Assembly (NCBI GenBank): GCA_019241525.1
Contig: JAFAWY010000126.1
Span: forward strand, 1 to 46,873
Length of the DNA stretch: 46,873 nucleotides
Direction of reading: 5' to 3'
From: Pseudonocardiales bacterium
GTDB lineage: Bacteria; Actinomycetota; Actinomycetes; Mycobacteriales; Pseudonocardiaceae
The notes beneath the pieces were generated by a model. That model was not told the DNA's origin and ran no database searches. It saw only the letters and a program-made list of their open reading frames with translations. The translations under genes and the position numbers were made by a program. Of the stretch, positions 8,492-16,327 are shown in pieces. Position 1 is the first letter of the stretch. Every line of letters begins with the position of its first letter.

Positions 8492-9391
8492 TCAGCGCCG
8501 GACGGTCCGCCAACGCTCGAACCGCCGGCCGGCCCGCAGGCTGGCCATCCGGCGGTCGAACTCAGCTTGCACAGCCGGCGGTGACCCGGCTCGGGGAAAC
8601 ACCCCGGCGATCAGCTTGAGGTCACGGATACCGTGCAGTATCTCGAAACCGTCCCAGTCGCGTACGTCAAACCCGTAAGCCTCGATGAAATCCCGCTCGT
8701 CAGCGGCAGGTTTGCCGAGCCGCACGTTGCCCACCACCACGGGGGTAAGGTCCCATTCGGGTGGCCCGACTGCGCATGAATCGAAGTCGCACAGCACCGG
8801 GCGATCGGGTCCGGGGATGACATTCCCGAGATGCGCATCGCCATGCACTACGGCCGTCGGCAGAGGGAACTGCAACGCAGCCACTGCAGCGGCCAGCTCC
8901 GCGCTGCGGCCCAGCAGGAAGTCCCGGTCAGCCGCGGGCATCATCGTGGTGTGCCGTACCCGGTTGTCGAAATCGGTTAATGGATCCCACTGCGGTAAGG
9001 CCCGGCACGGCAGCGGCACCGCGTGCACCGCCCGCAGCAGGTTCGCCAGATCGATACCACCCGGACGGGGCCCGATCGGCCGAACTGCCTGCCACACCGT
9101 GGCCACGTGCTCGCCGACCCGCACGGGCTGGGGAATACCTGGCAACAACCGGATTGCCGGCACATCATGCTCGGCGAACACCGTCGCGGCAGCTACCACC
9201 AACTTTGCCCGCGGAATATACGAAGGCAACGTCACCAGCCGGACCACCACCGGATCCCGGCGCAGGCGGAACACCGCGTTGTTGACGTTACGAAGTAACC
9301 GGGCTCCTGCCGCATCCAAGCCGAGATGGGCGCACACCGCCTGCAGCCCAATAATGAGCCGCTCGTCACAGCCTAGAGACGGCGCCGCCAC
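8492..9391 (-). CDS. Aminoglycoside phosphotransferase (APH)-family kinase
   Basis: The 299-aa protein has the APH/choline-kinase fold. The N-lobe segment is LRNVNNAVFRLRRDPVVVRL. The catalytic loop AVVHGDAHLGNVI is near residue 195 and the metal-binding motif LCDFDS near 214. It phosphorylates a small molecule, possibly an antibiotic or a metabolite; the substrate cannot be read from sequence. It follows the XRE regulator by 15 nt on the same strand, so the two are almost certainly co-transcribed. Confidence 0.88.
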   Translation of the reverse strand: MAAPSLGCDERLIIGLQAVCAHLGLDAAGARLLRNVNNAVFRLRRDPVVVRLVTLPSYIPRAKLVVAAATVFAEHDVPAIRLLPGIPQPVRVGEHVATVWQAVRPIGPRPGGIDLANLLRAVHAVPLPCRALPQWDPLTDFDNRVRHTTMMPAADRDFLLGRSAELAAAVAALQFPLPTAVVHGDAHLGNVIPGPDRPVLCDFDSCAVGPPEWDLTPVVVGNVRLGKPAADERDFIEAYGFDVRDWDGFEILHGIRDLKLIAGVFPRAGSPPAVQAEFDRRMASLRAGRRFERWRTVRR

Positions 9392-9406
9392 GGCCCTCCA
9401 TTTCTC

Positions 9407-10774
9407 TCAGACGGTTCGCTGCTGCCGGATGAGGTAAGCCAGCTCACGGGACTCGGGATTGGTAGATCGCCGGCCGGCCTCAATCTCGAGTGGCTTCATC
9501 CGGTCGCTTACCCGCTGGGATTTCACTGCTGCCGCTGCCAGTAAAGCCTTGCGGCCCACGTGCACGCCGTGGTCGACGTCGCCCTGGCGCAGGTGGGCCG
9601 TGGCCAGCATGGTGAGGGTAAACGCTGCACTGCGGCCCATCAAGTCGTCGTAGCGGGCCAGCGCCTGCCCGAATGCGGGAATTGCGACAGCGGCGTGGCG
9701 TGGGTCGAAGGCGGCCAGCTCATTGTGCACAGTGCCGATCATGGCGTACATGTCGGTGTCGTTATAGAACCTCGCCCAGTCCGGCGCCTCGTTCAGATTT
9801 GCCCGGGCCAGCTCGTCACGGGAGCGGCCGAGCAGCTTCTTTGCCTGGACGTCGTCACCCATCATCGCGTAGGCCCAGGCCTCGTTACCGCACAGCACCG
9901 CAACGGCCAACTCCGACCCAGAGTCCTGGGCCGCGATCTGACCGAGCTGGAACCACTTGAGGGCGTCATTAGGCTCGCCATGGTGCAGGTACACCCGACC
10001 GATCCGGTACATGATGTTGGACATCAGGCCGGAGTCACCGGATTGTTTGGCGAACTCCAGAGCAGTAGCGAAATGGCTACGTGACGAATCGAGCAAGCCG
10101 ACGTCGAAGCTCGTCCAGCCAGCCAGATTTTGCAGATCGCCCAGCGCCCGGAACAGCCGCAGACGGACATCATCGGAACTCGACGCGCCCAGCAGGCGCT
10201 GCGCCCAGGACAGCTGCGCGACAACCGCGTCCCGGCACGCTCCGCCGCCAAACTGGTAGTCCAGCGCACGCATCGCTCTTGTGGCGGCCTCTACCTGCTT
10301 GACGTCCGTCATACCGATTTTGTTCGGTGCAGGCGTCTGGGCTGGACTAGGCAGCCACTGCCCGCGGTCTGCCCCCAGCACTGCGGTGCCGAACATCACG
10401 GCAGCTCCATGCGCCAGGAGCTTCCGGCGCTTCACCGACTCATCCTCCTCAGCCGCCGCATGGTCGGGGAGTCCGACCATGCTCGTTGCTGTCGCCGGGT
10501 CGTAGGCCAAGCCCATGTACCCCCGGGGGATACCGAGGCCGTCGGCAATCCGCGCGAGTACGTCGTAAGCCATGACCTGGCGACCCTTGAGGATCTCCGA
10601 AACCTCTGACTGGGATTGTCCGGTCAAAGCTGCGATGTGCCGTTGCGAGATACCTACCCGCCTGAGTAGGCGGTAAACCGAGCTGATGTCGCGATCCGCC
10701 AGCGCGCGCTTCATCTCTGGTTCGTTCCACCGCTCCAGAGACAGCCGGCTGTCGTGCTGACCGGTCGTGTTCAT
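9407..10774 (-). CDS. XRE-family regulator with C-terminal TPR-like domain
   Basis: The protein has 455 aa. An N-terminal helix-turn-helix is seen in VGISQRHIAALTGQSQSEVSEI (start RRVG), followed by KGRQVMAYDVLARIADGLGIPRG. A twin-Arg-like stretch RRKLLAHGAAVMFGTAVLGA is near residue 115, and helical tetratricopeptide-like repeats follow (for example MYRIGRVYLHHGEPNDALKW). This architecture is common among actinomycete regulators. The ATG at 10774 is chosen for its AAGGGGG Shine-Dalgarno; the longer frame to 10819 lacks one. It heads the run with the APH kinase and the isocyanide-synthase-like protein and probably controls it. Confidence 0.88.
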   Translation of the reverse strand: MNTTGQHDSRLSLERWNEPEMKRALADRDISSVYRLLRRVGISQRHIAALTGQSQSEVSEILKGRQVMAYDVLARIADGLGIPRGYMGLAYDPATATSMVGLPDHAAAEEDESVKRRKLLAHGAAVMFGTAVLGADRGQWLPSPAQTPAPNKIGMTDVKQVEAATRAMRALDYQFGGGACRDAVVAQLSWAQRLLGASSSDDVRLRLFRALGDLQNLAGWTSFDVGLLDSSRSHFATALEFAKQSGDSGLMSNIMYRIGRVYLHHGEPNDALKWFQLGQIAAQDSGSELAVAVLCGNEAWAYAMMGDDVQAKKLLGRSRDELARANLNEAPDWARFYNDTDMYAMIGTVHNELAAFDPRHAAVAIPAFGQALARYDDLMGRSAAFTLTMLATAHLRQGDVDHGVHVGRKALLAAAAVKSQRVSDRMKPLEIEAGRRSTNPESRELAYLIRQQRTV

Positions 10775-11099
10775 CTCGCCCCCTTGCCGTCCGACGGGCG
10801 ACGTGTGCAGAGTAGGCATGCTGGTCGTCGCTGGTGAAGCCCACTTCGGCCAAGCTGATCGGCGCTACCTATCAGTATGTGCCGCTCACCGTCATAGCAT
10901 GGCCGATCAGCGCAGCACAGCCCATGGCCTGTTTAATCCACCCCCGCGCTCTGCCTACCTTGTTCGGGCGCCACTTCCCAAATTGTGTGTGGCGACTTAT
11001 CGGGACTGAAGTTCTCGGGACGCGGCTGTAGCGAGCTGCCCCTCCGGGGCGCAGACCGCTGGGGCGGCAAACCGAGCACGGAAAGGTGGAGTTGTAGAG
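10775..11099. other. Divergent intergenic region with a 9-bp inverted repeat
   Basis: No gene is convincing here. It separates the XRE regulator (minus) from the 137-aa gene (plus) and should hold both promoters. CTGATCGGC at 10855-10863 and its complement GCCGATCAG at 10902-10910 form an inverted repeat that could be an operator. Confidence 0.4.
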
Positions 11100-11513
11100 G
11101 TGGACCAGGTTCTGGGCCAGATCCTCCGGCAGGCGGTATGGGAGCGGCTCGACATGCTCAACGAGCTGGCGAACAGTGCTGACAATGGTTCCCTGATGTC
11201 GGTTGCGCGCAGTGAACTGCCCCGACTGACTCATGGGTGGCGGGCGTTGCTTGCCGCACATGCGCCGGATTCTCGGGGCCGCTGTTCGGAGTGCACTGGC
11301 CACTGGCGATCTCGCGCGGCGTCGTGCAGCGTGTGGCAAGCCGCACATGAACACCTCGTTTCCGCGGAGACCGTGCCTTCGCAGGCCGTCTCCGCGGAAT
11401 CCACGACCGCCAAACCAGTCCTTTCCGGATTCCAGGCGTTCTCTCAAGCCAAGACCAGCCAACCCCGGTGGCAAGTGCGTCAGCCGGCATCCATGTTTGC
11501 TGCTGCACGCTGA
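11100..11513 (+). CDS. Hypothetical protein with a small Cys/His motif
   Basis: The 137-aa protein starts at GTG 11100. The middle holds WRALLAAHAPDSRGRCSECTGHW and then CSVWQAAHEHL, a pattern I associate with uncharacterised actinomycete proteins encoded near XRE regulators. The CxxC, Cys and His residues suggest a small metal site. The C-terminal third is low-complexity. It is divergent from the XRE regulator, which may control it. The function is unknown. Confidence 0.6.
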   Translation: MDQVLGQILRQAVWERLDMLNELANSADNGSLMSVARSELPRLTHGWRALLAAHAPDSRGRCSECTGHWRSRAASCSVWQAAHEHLVSAETVPSQAVSAESTTAKPVLSGFQAFSQAKTSQPRWQVRQPASMFAAAR

Positions 11514-11527
11514 CTGCCGCCCGAACC

Positions 11528-11779
11528 TCAACTCCATAGAGCTGGCGGGCTCGCACCGTTCGTGGGACTCCCCCCCTCCCACGAAAGCTGAGCAGCCGCC
11601 ATGTGGCCGGTGATCCGGCGAACGTCCGTGCCCCCGACCGAGATGTCGAAGGATTGCCGGCCACAACCACACTCTCCCGCTGGCGGCGTTGCACGGCGCA
11701 CGCGTCGCCGGTGGGAGCGCCACAACTCAATAAGTTGCTCATCCCGCTCTTCATCGAGTGGAGTGCCGCGCCGGTGCAC
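11528..11779 (-). CDS. Possible small hypothetical protein
   Basis: A frame of 83 aa from GTG 11779 has an N-terminal charged helix (LDEERDEQLIELWRSHRRRV) and then ATPPAGECGCGRQSFDISVG and VRRITGHMAAAQLSW. Codon third positions are GC-rich and the sequence is more protein-like than overlapping frames, but the Shine-Dalgarno is weak. It would converge with the 137-aa gene. No family is recognised. Confidence 0.4.
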   Translation of the reverse strand: MHRRGTPLDEERDEQLIELWRSHRRRVRRATPPAGECGCGRQSFDISVGGTDVRRITGHMAAAQLSWEGGSPTNGASPPALWS

Positions 11780-12377
11780 CGTCGTTGCCTGACCGACTGT
11801 CCACCGTCAACGTTGCTCCGATGATCGCCGGATCCCACCGCCCGGTGCCTGGTGACTTAACCAGCGCATCGCAGGCTCGGGAGATCCCCCGTCCGGCGCC
11901 GGACACGTGGAGCGCAGGCACCCTTAAGTGGGGCGGGGTCGTTCGAGAGGAACGACCCCGCCCCACAATTTTTTGCTCGTCATCCCCGCAGTCAGCTCTC
12001 GTCACGTCCGTTGCGTCGGAATTCTCGCGGGTAAGTTCATGACGACGTCTACGGTAACCATCCCCGACCTTCCATTCCGGTATTTTCCTTCGAGGTGTCG
12101 CCGCGGTTGGTATTCCGAGGTCGGCACCAGGTCTTTGTCGCGCCGTATCAGCCCGCGATAAGTCGACCTAGGCAACGAGGATCAGATTCGCCATGAGGTG
12201 TCCCTGCCATGGAGACCCGTGGCTAGGCCGTCGGTCACCAGCTCATCGACCCGATTAGTCCGAGGCGAGAGCTGAGTCTGCGAGTTGGCGCTAGAGCGCA
12301 TGGACGGCGGCAGATCGCCATCACCGGCAAGCGGGCACGGCACACCACGGACACGGGGTGGCGCGGCAGGACAAGCG
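11780..12377. other. Intergenic stretch with one strong terminator
   Basis: No convincing gene. Short frames on both strands look random. The only clear element is the terminator at 11928-11974. Confidence 0.4.
11928..11974 (+). terminator. Rho-independent terminator
   Basis: A perfect 17-bp stem (11928-11944 with 11950-11966) with a GAGAG loop is followed by AATTTTTT. The T-run is on the plus strand. It ends a rightward transcript, perhaps that of the 137-aa gene, although 415 nt separate them. Confidence 0.85.
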
Positions 12378-12995
12378 CTAGTGAACAGCGAGTAGACGGT
12401 CGTAGACCATCTCGTACACCCACCTGGTCGTGAAGTTTGTGGGTGTGGTCGCGACCGCGCGGGTGCGCCCGACGTGTACTACGTCGACAGCGTCCGGGTC
12501 GACATCGTGAGGTCCGGCAGCGGCCAGCACGGTGGGGCCGTAGTACTCGGCGTGGCTCAGGCATTCGACGTTACGAGCGATGTGCGCAGGCAGCAGGAGC
12601 GCGGTCGGGCACAGCCCAGCGAACGGTGCGGCTCCGGTGAGCCCGGTGCGCCAGTGCCGTGCGGGCGCGATGATGCCGTCCAGGTGCACCGCGGGCGGCG
12701 GCACGAGATGCCGCATCTCGGGCCAGTCCCAGGTGGATACCGATACCCGGTCGGTCACCGGCCGCCAGCCTGATTTCATCCGGCGCTCGTGCACCTCGCC
12801 CAGAAGGCTGGCGACGACCACCACCCGGCGGCCGAGCAATACCACCGGGGGCAGCACAACGCCGTCCCAGCCCAGCGCGCTGGCAGCAGCCCGGGCGAGA
12901 TGATCCGGCGCAGACAGGACCTCGACGGTGTCAGGGGCCCAGATCCGCGGACCGAACGCGGTCCCCCGAGCCTCGACGAGTGATTCGGGTGCCAC
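12378..12995 (-). CDS. Hypothetical protein
   Basis: The 205-aa product has regular codon use. It has hydrophobic strands (GVVLPPVVLLGRRVVVVASLLG), a Trp-rich middle (STWDWPEMRHL) and a charged C-terminus ending YDRLLAVH. I do not recognise a domain. It lies alone between a terminator and the divergent thpR gene. Confidence 0.6.
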   Translation of the reverse strand: MAPESLVEARGTAFGPRIWAPDTVEVLSAPDHLARAAASALGWDGVVLPPVVLLGRRVVVVASLLGEVHERRMKSGWRPVTDRVSVSTWDWPEMRHLVPPPAVHLDGIIAPARHWRTGLTGAAPFAGLCPTALLLPAHIARNVECLSHAEYYGPTVLAAAGPHDVDPDAVDVVHVGRTRAVATTPTNFTTRWVYEMVYDRLLAVH

Positions 12996-13356
12996 CGGGG
13001 CGATCTCCCCTCGTTTACCTGCGGGTTGCGGATCGTATGGATCTGAAATCCGCTGTGGTCAGCCGCGGGAGCAAGTAGCGGCGCTGGCAATAAGGACTAC
13101 CAGGAGGTCCACGTTCAGTGGCGTAGGCGCGGCGGCTGCGGCGTCCGGCGGCTGTCCTCCTGCGCCGACTGGTCGGACGGATTCAGTCCTCGATGGCAGG
13201 GCTTCGCGACCAGCGGTAAGCGGGTACGCCGGACGGCAACGCTACCCTGTGGACCACCTTTACCTGGCGATTCCGTCACACGATCCGCCAGTTTCGGCCG
13301 TCGAATTGTCTCGTCCCCACCCAGCCTGGGTGGTCTGACGCTGCCACGATGGCCCG
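12996..13356. other. Divergent intergenic region
   Basis: 361 nt between the 205-aa gene (minus) and thpR (plus). It should hold both promoters. No clear operator or RNA structure was found. Confidence 0.35.
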
Positions 13357-13938
13357 GTGCGGTTGTTCGTAGCGCTGACACCACCTGACGAGGTCACCGA
13401 AGCGCTACGAGTTACCACCGCCGCACTGCGCGAGCTGGCGCCGAAGTTACGGTGGACTCGCCCTGAGCAGTGGCACGTGACGCTGGTCTTCCTCGGTGAG
13501 GTCGACGATGGGCTGGTTGGTGAGTTAAGCCGCCGGCTGGAGCGGGCAGCCACTCGGCACCCCCCGCTGTCGCTGTCCCTTGGCGGCGGTGGCCGGTTCG
13601 GCAACCGGGTGTTGTGGACCCAGGTACAGGGCGATCGCGACAACCTGCGCCGGCTGGCCGGCTCCGCGGCGGCCGCCGCCCGGCGAAGCCGTCTGCCGGT
13701 GGAAGACAGGCCTTACCGGCCGCACGTCACGCTGGCTCGGGCACCGGGACAGGCCGATCTCCGGCCGTTGGTTCAGCGGCTGGCCTGCTGGGAAGGGCCG
13801 CCGTGGGTGGCTGGTCAGCTGCATCTGGTGCGAAGCCACCTCGGCGCGGCCCCAGATGGTTCCGCGCTGCATGAGCCGATCGCCGGCTGGCCGCTTACCG
13901 GGAGGGCGCCAGGAACCAAAAGTAGCGTTCCGGACTGA
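13357..13938 (+). CDS. thpR: RNA 2',3'-cyclic phosphodiesterase
   Basis: The 193-aa member of the 2H phosphoesterase (LigT/ThpR) family hydrolyses 2',3'-cyclic phosphate RNA ends. The two HxTx catalytic motifs are HVTL at about residue 40 (EQWHVTLVFLGE) and HVTL at about residue 123 (YRPHVTLARAPG). The N-terminus MRLFVALTPP is typical. The start is GTG at 13357. The last 25 or so residues are unconserved. It is the last conventional gene before the gene-poor island. Confidence 0.92.
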   Translation: MRLFVALTPPDEVTEALRVTTAALRELAPKLRWTRPEQWHVTLVFLGEVDDGLVGELSRRLERAATRHPPLSLSLGGGGRFGNRVLWTQVQGDRDNLRRLAGSAAAAARRSRLPVEDRPYRPHVTLARAPGQADLRPLVQRLACWEGPPWVAGQLHLVRSHLGAAPDGSALHEPIAGWPLTGRAPGTKSSVPD

Positions 13939-14507
13939 TCGCGCTATCCCACCTCCCCAATCGCGGAAGTGCATCCACCATTGTCCGGAGCGAGACGCCC
14001 GCAGCGCGCAAATCGAGAAAAAAATGGGCGCAGACAGCTCGCGACAAACTGTCGGGAAACCACGCCACGAATTGAGACGCCGGCGTAAGCCCCCGCGCCG
14101 GACTCCGACCCACGACCAGCCTCACTGGGTCCACGCAGACGCCCGCCGGCTTCTAGGTGGTCGTGGCGCATGTGTCCGCTCGAACCGGGGTCGAATGCGC
14201 CGAACTTCAGGTATCCAACGATCGCGAGCGTACGTACCTGGTGAGGCCTTGTCCGTAGTCCCGCGGTGTTCAATGCATACACACCACGGTCACTCGCTGC
14301 TCCCGCAGTACGCGCGCCGCCCTTGCGGCGACCACCCTAGGTACCCCGTGACGAGCACAGATGACCGTACTTCAGAGCACCGGCGGCAGTAGACAACGTC
14401 CGCACAGCGCTGCGCAATACGTGTCGACGACCTGAAGTCTCGGTAACAATATGGTTGCCGTCTCAGTAGTCCCGAGCCAGTTTTGGGCTCAGTGATGAAA
14501 TGCAAAG
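13939..14507. other. Gene-poor stretch at the island's left end
   Basis: No frame has convincing coding character, Shine-Dalgarno or recognisable motif. The base composition is less GC-biased than in the flanking genes. It may be decayed DNA. Confidence 0.35.
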
Positions 14508-14554
14508 TTAAGTGGCATATGCATGTTGTCAGTCGATCCAGTGCTGTTATTGTT
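14508..14554 (+). promoter_or_regulatory. Island-type promoter of peptide gene 1
   Basis: TTAAGTGG (14508-14515) lies 18 nt before the -35 hexamer TTGTCA (14526-14531). A -10-like ATTGTT or TATTGT (14548-14554) follows 16-17 nt later. The same layout precedes all six peptide genes of the island. Confidence 0.6.
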
Positions 14555-14622
14555 TTGAATTAGCTGAATCGGAGAGTTTCAATCCGACGAAGCACATGTA
14601 GACGACTCCGAGGAGGACATGA

Positions 14623-14868
14623 ATGTTTGATGCATTGAGCTTCGCCGAGATCGACGGGCAGCACGCCGAACTGCTTCCCGCCCGTACCGTCCTATCCCTG
14701 TTCAGCACGGGCGGCGGCGGTGGCGGCCAAAAGGGTGGCTGCAACCAAACCCAGGTCGGCGCTGTCAACGTGGGTCTTAACGGCACCCAGGTGGCGGCTC
14801 TTCAGGACATCCTCAACGTCATTCCGATCCTGGGCGCGAACAACTCTACCTCCAACTGCAGCGGCTAG
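14623..14868 (+). CDS. LLPART-leader small peptide 1
   Basis: The 81-aa product has the shared N-terminal block ALSFAEIDGQHAELLPARTV (residues 4-23), then LSLF and a Gly run with GGQKGG, then a hydrophobic tail with ILNVIPILGANN and a Cys near the end (two Cys in all). GAGGAGG lies 6 nt before the ATG, so initiation should be strong. It is a monocistronic cassette with its own promoter and a 20-bp hairpin after the stop. No signal peptide or TM helix is clear. I infer a leader-plus-core peptide (secreted or modified), but a structural or regulatory small protein is possible. No known family comes to mind. Confidence 0.82.
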   Translation: MFDALSFAEIDGQHAELLPARTVLSLFSTGGGGGGQKGGCNQTQVGAVNVGLNGTQVAALQDILNVIPILGANNSTSNCSG

Positions 14869-14886
14869 TGTGATCGCGGGTTATAT

Positions 14887-14931
14887 ACGTTAAAGGAGGG
14901 ATGGCCGCTCAGGCCATCCCTCCTTTAACGT
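14887..14931 (+). terminator. Hairpin terminator after peptide gene 1
   Basis: A perfect 20-bp stem (14887-14906 with 14912-14931) has a 5-nt loop GCTCA. The right arm contains CCTCCTTTAACGT. It begins 19 nt after the stop. There is no long T-run, but its strength and position argue for termination or transcript stabilisation. Confidence 0.75.
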
Positions 14932-15433
14932 CAGCGCTCGGTCGCCTAACGAATCGAGCGCGCACGCCGGGTCGTGGGCAGTCTGAGACCTGCTGACGAA
15001 GGTGAGTACCAATGCGCAGCCGGCCCGGCCGGCAAACTTAAAAAAACGAGCCACAAAAGATGGCTCTTGCGCAATCGGCCGCCGAATACTCACGGGAAGG
15101 GTGCCGCAGTACAGCACCCTTCCCATACGACCCGGCCGATCAGGCGTGTGCGCATGGAACCGGCAGGTTACTCCTTTGACCTCCTGAACTGGGTGGTCAG
15201 CGAGCAGTCCTGGCCTGTGACGGTCGCCATGCGACCGGAGGACGCAGCAGGCCACCGGCGGTCGAAGGTCCCGCGCAGCGCCAATGTTCTCCATACGGGC
15301 AGTACGATTGGCTACTGTTTAATCCCGTCCGTCGCCCTGTTGTCAATGACGAGGAAACGCGCGACCAAAATAGCCGCGCGTAAAAGTCTATCAGGGCCAG
15401 ATCAAGAGGGGTCACAAGGCAAGCGATTGCAAA
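14932..15433. other. Gene-poor stretch with one extra hairpin
   Basis: No convincing gene. GGGAAGGGTGC (15094-15104) pairs with GCACCCTTCCC (15114-15124), with a 9-nt loop. It resembles the cassette terminators and may mark the end of a lost cassette. Confidence 0.4.
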
Positions 15434-15468
15434 CGGAAAGGGTGGCCGCTATGCGGCCACCCTTTCCG
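15434..15468 (-). terminator. Terminator of peptide cassette 2
   Basis: A 15-bp perfect stem (15434-15448 with 15454-15468) has loop CTATG. In the minus direction it is followed by TTTGC. It lies 178 nt after the stop of peptide gene 2, so the transcript has a long 3' region. Confidence 0.7.
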
Positions 15469-15510
15469 CGCCGACAATCACGCCTGCGCTCAGCGCACGA
15501 CGGTACTGCA

Positions 15511-15528
15511 CGACTAAAATTATAGTCG
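15511..15528 (-). ncRNA. Conserved 3' hairpin of cassette 2
   Basis: CGACTA (15511-15516) pairs with TAGTCG (15523-15528). Cassette 6 has the same hairpin at 20227-20245 with CGACTC/GAGTCG, one compensatory pair change, flanked by the identical AGTCGGCTGCCCCAG. This points to selection on the RNA fold in the 3' untranslated region rather than to a separate gene. Confidence 0.5.
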
Positions 15529-15645
15529 GCTGCCCCAGCACCGCACTTAGCGTCATGCCGGCCATGCCGGTGCCGCTCCCTAGCCAACGACACCGAATAA
15601 CATACCCAATCAACTAAGCTGCCATTGATCAGGCAGATGCCGCCA

Positions 15646-15909
15646 TTAGTGGCAAGGACCACCGTTAGCATTGCCGCCGTTGCCGCCCCAGGCGTTAGCA
15701 GCGAAGTTCTCCTGGTCGTGCTGCAGAATGATGTTCAGGGCCTGGACTCCGATACCGCCGTAAGCAGCGCCACCGTTACCACCGACGCCGCCGTTGCCAC
15801 CACACTGACCGCCGCTCTTGGCAATGCCCATCAGGGACAGGACAGTGCGTGCGGGAAGCAGATCCACGCGCTGAGCGTCAATCTCAGCAAAGCTCAATGC
15901 ATCAGACAT
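15646..15909 (-). CDS. LLPART-leader small peptide 2 (Gly/Asn-rich core)
   Basis: The 87-aa product begins MSDALSFAEIDAQRVDLLPA and continues RTVLSLMGIAK. Its core is a Gly/Asn tract (GGQCGGNGGVGGNGG, about residues 34-48), a central hydrophobic VQALNIIL, and a C-terminal AANAWGG..GGPCH. Two cysteines bracket the core. The core of peptide 6 is closely similar, so the two are paralogues. The Gly-Cys-Asn composition recalls modified peptides such as microcin B17 precursors, but no modifying enzyme is nearby and this is only analogy. GAGGAGG precedes the ATG. Confidence 0.85.
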   Translation of the reverse strand: MSDALSFAEIDAQRVDLLPARTVLSLMGIAKSGGQCGGNGGVGGNGGAAYGGIGVQALNIILQHDQENFAANAWGGNGGNANGGPCH

Positions 15910-15977
15910 CTAAAATCCTCCTCGGAGTGGCCTATAATTGCTTCATCGGATGTCGTTTCCGATTTCAGCTAATCCCA

Positions 15978-16023
15978 ATCATGGCGAGCAAAAGGCGACC
16001 TGACAACATGCATTTACCCCTAA
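15978..16023 (-). promoter_or_regulatory. Island-type promoter of peptide gene 2
   Basis: Read on the minus strand: TTAGGGG (16023-16017), 17 nt from its start to TTGTCA (16006-16001), a 17-nt spacer and CATGAT (15983-15978). A further block, GGTAAGTA followed by TCAAAAA, near 16056-16072 is shared with cassette 6. Confidence 0.65.
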
Positions 16024-16159
16024 ATATGCAACGCACCACGTAGCCGAAAGACGTCGTTTTTGATTACTTACCTCGGGATGAACGATTACTGAGAACTGAG
16101 AACGCTGTACCTAGCTCTCGTTGCTCGCAGAGACTTGCAATCGAGTGGCCCCACCCATG

Positions 16160-16327
16160 TTATTGCTGGTCAGCAGGCACGCCGGCGACGAACCAGATGG
16201 TCGGACGCGGTACACGGTGCGACGTGCGCACTGCCCGGGCCGACCGCATGGTGACGGTGATAAGGGCGAGAAGACGTAGGAGCGCAGCGGTGATTACGTA
16301 GCCTCGCCTGGCGACGGCACCTAGCAT
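16160..16327 (-). CDS. Possible 55-aa hydrophobic protein
   Basis: This short frame has AGGAGGT a few nucleotides before ATG 16327. The product starts MLGAVARRGYVITAALLRLL and continues with a hydrophobic ALITVT, then a basic tail RSARAVRTSHRVPRP. It could be a single-pass membrane peptide. No family is recognised and it lacks the LLPART block. The Shine-Dalgarno is the main evidence. Confidence 0.35.
   Translation of the reverse strand: MLGAVARRGYVITAALLRLLALITVTMRSARAVRTSHRVPRPTIWFVAGVPADQQ

Noticed and set aside
15646-15909. PE_PGRS-type protein because of Gly/Asn repeats
   Set aside because: The N-terminal block is not a PE domain and the protein is far too short; the paralogues lack Gly/Asn repeats altogether.
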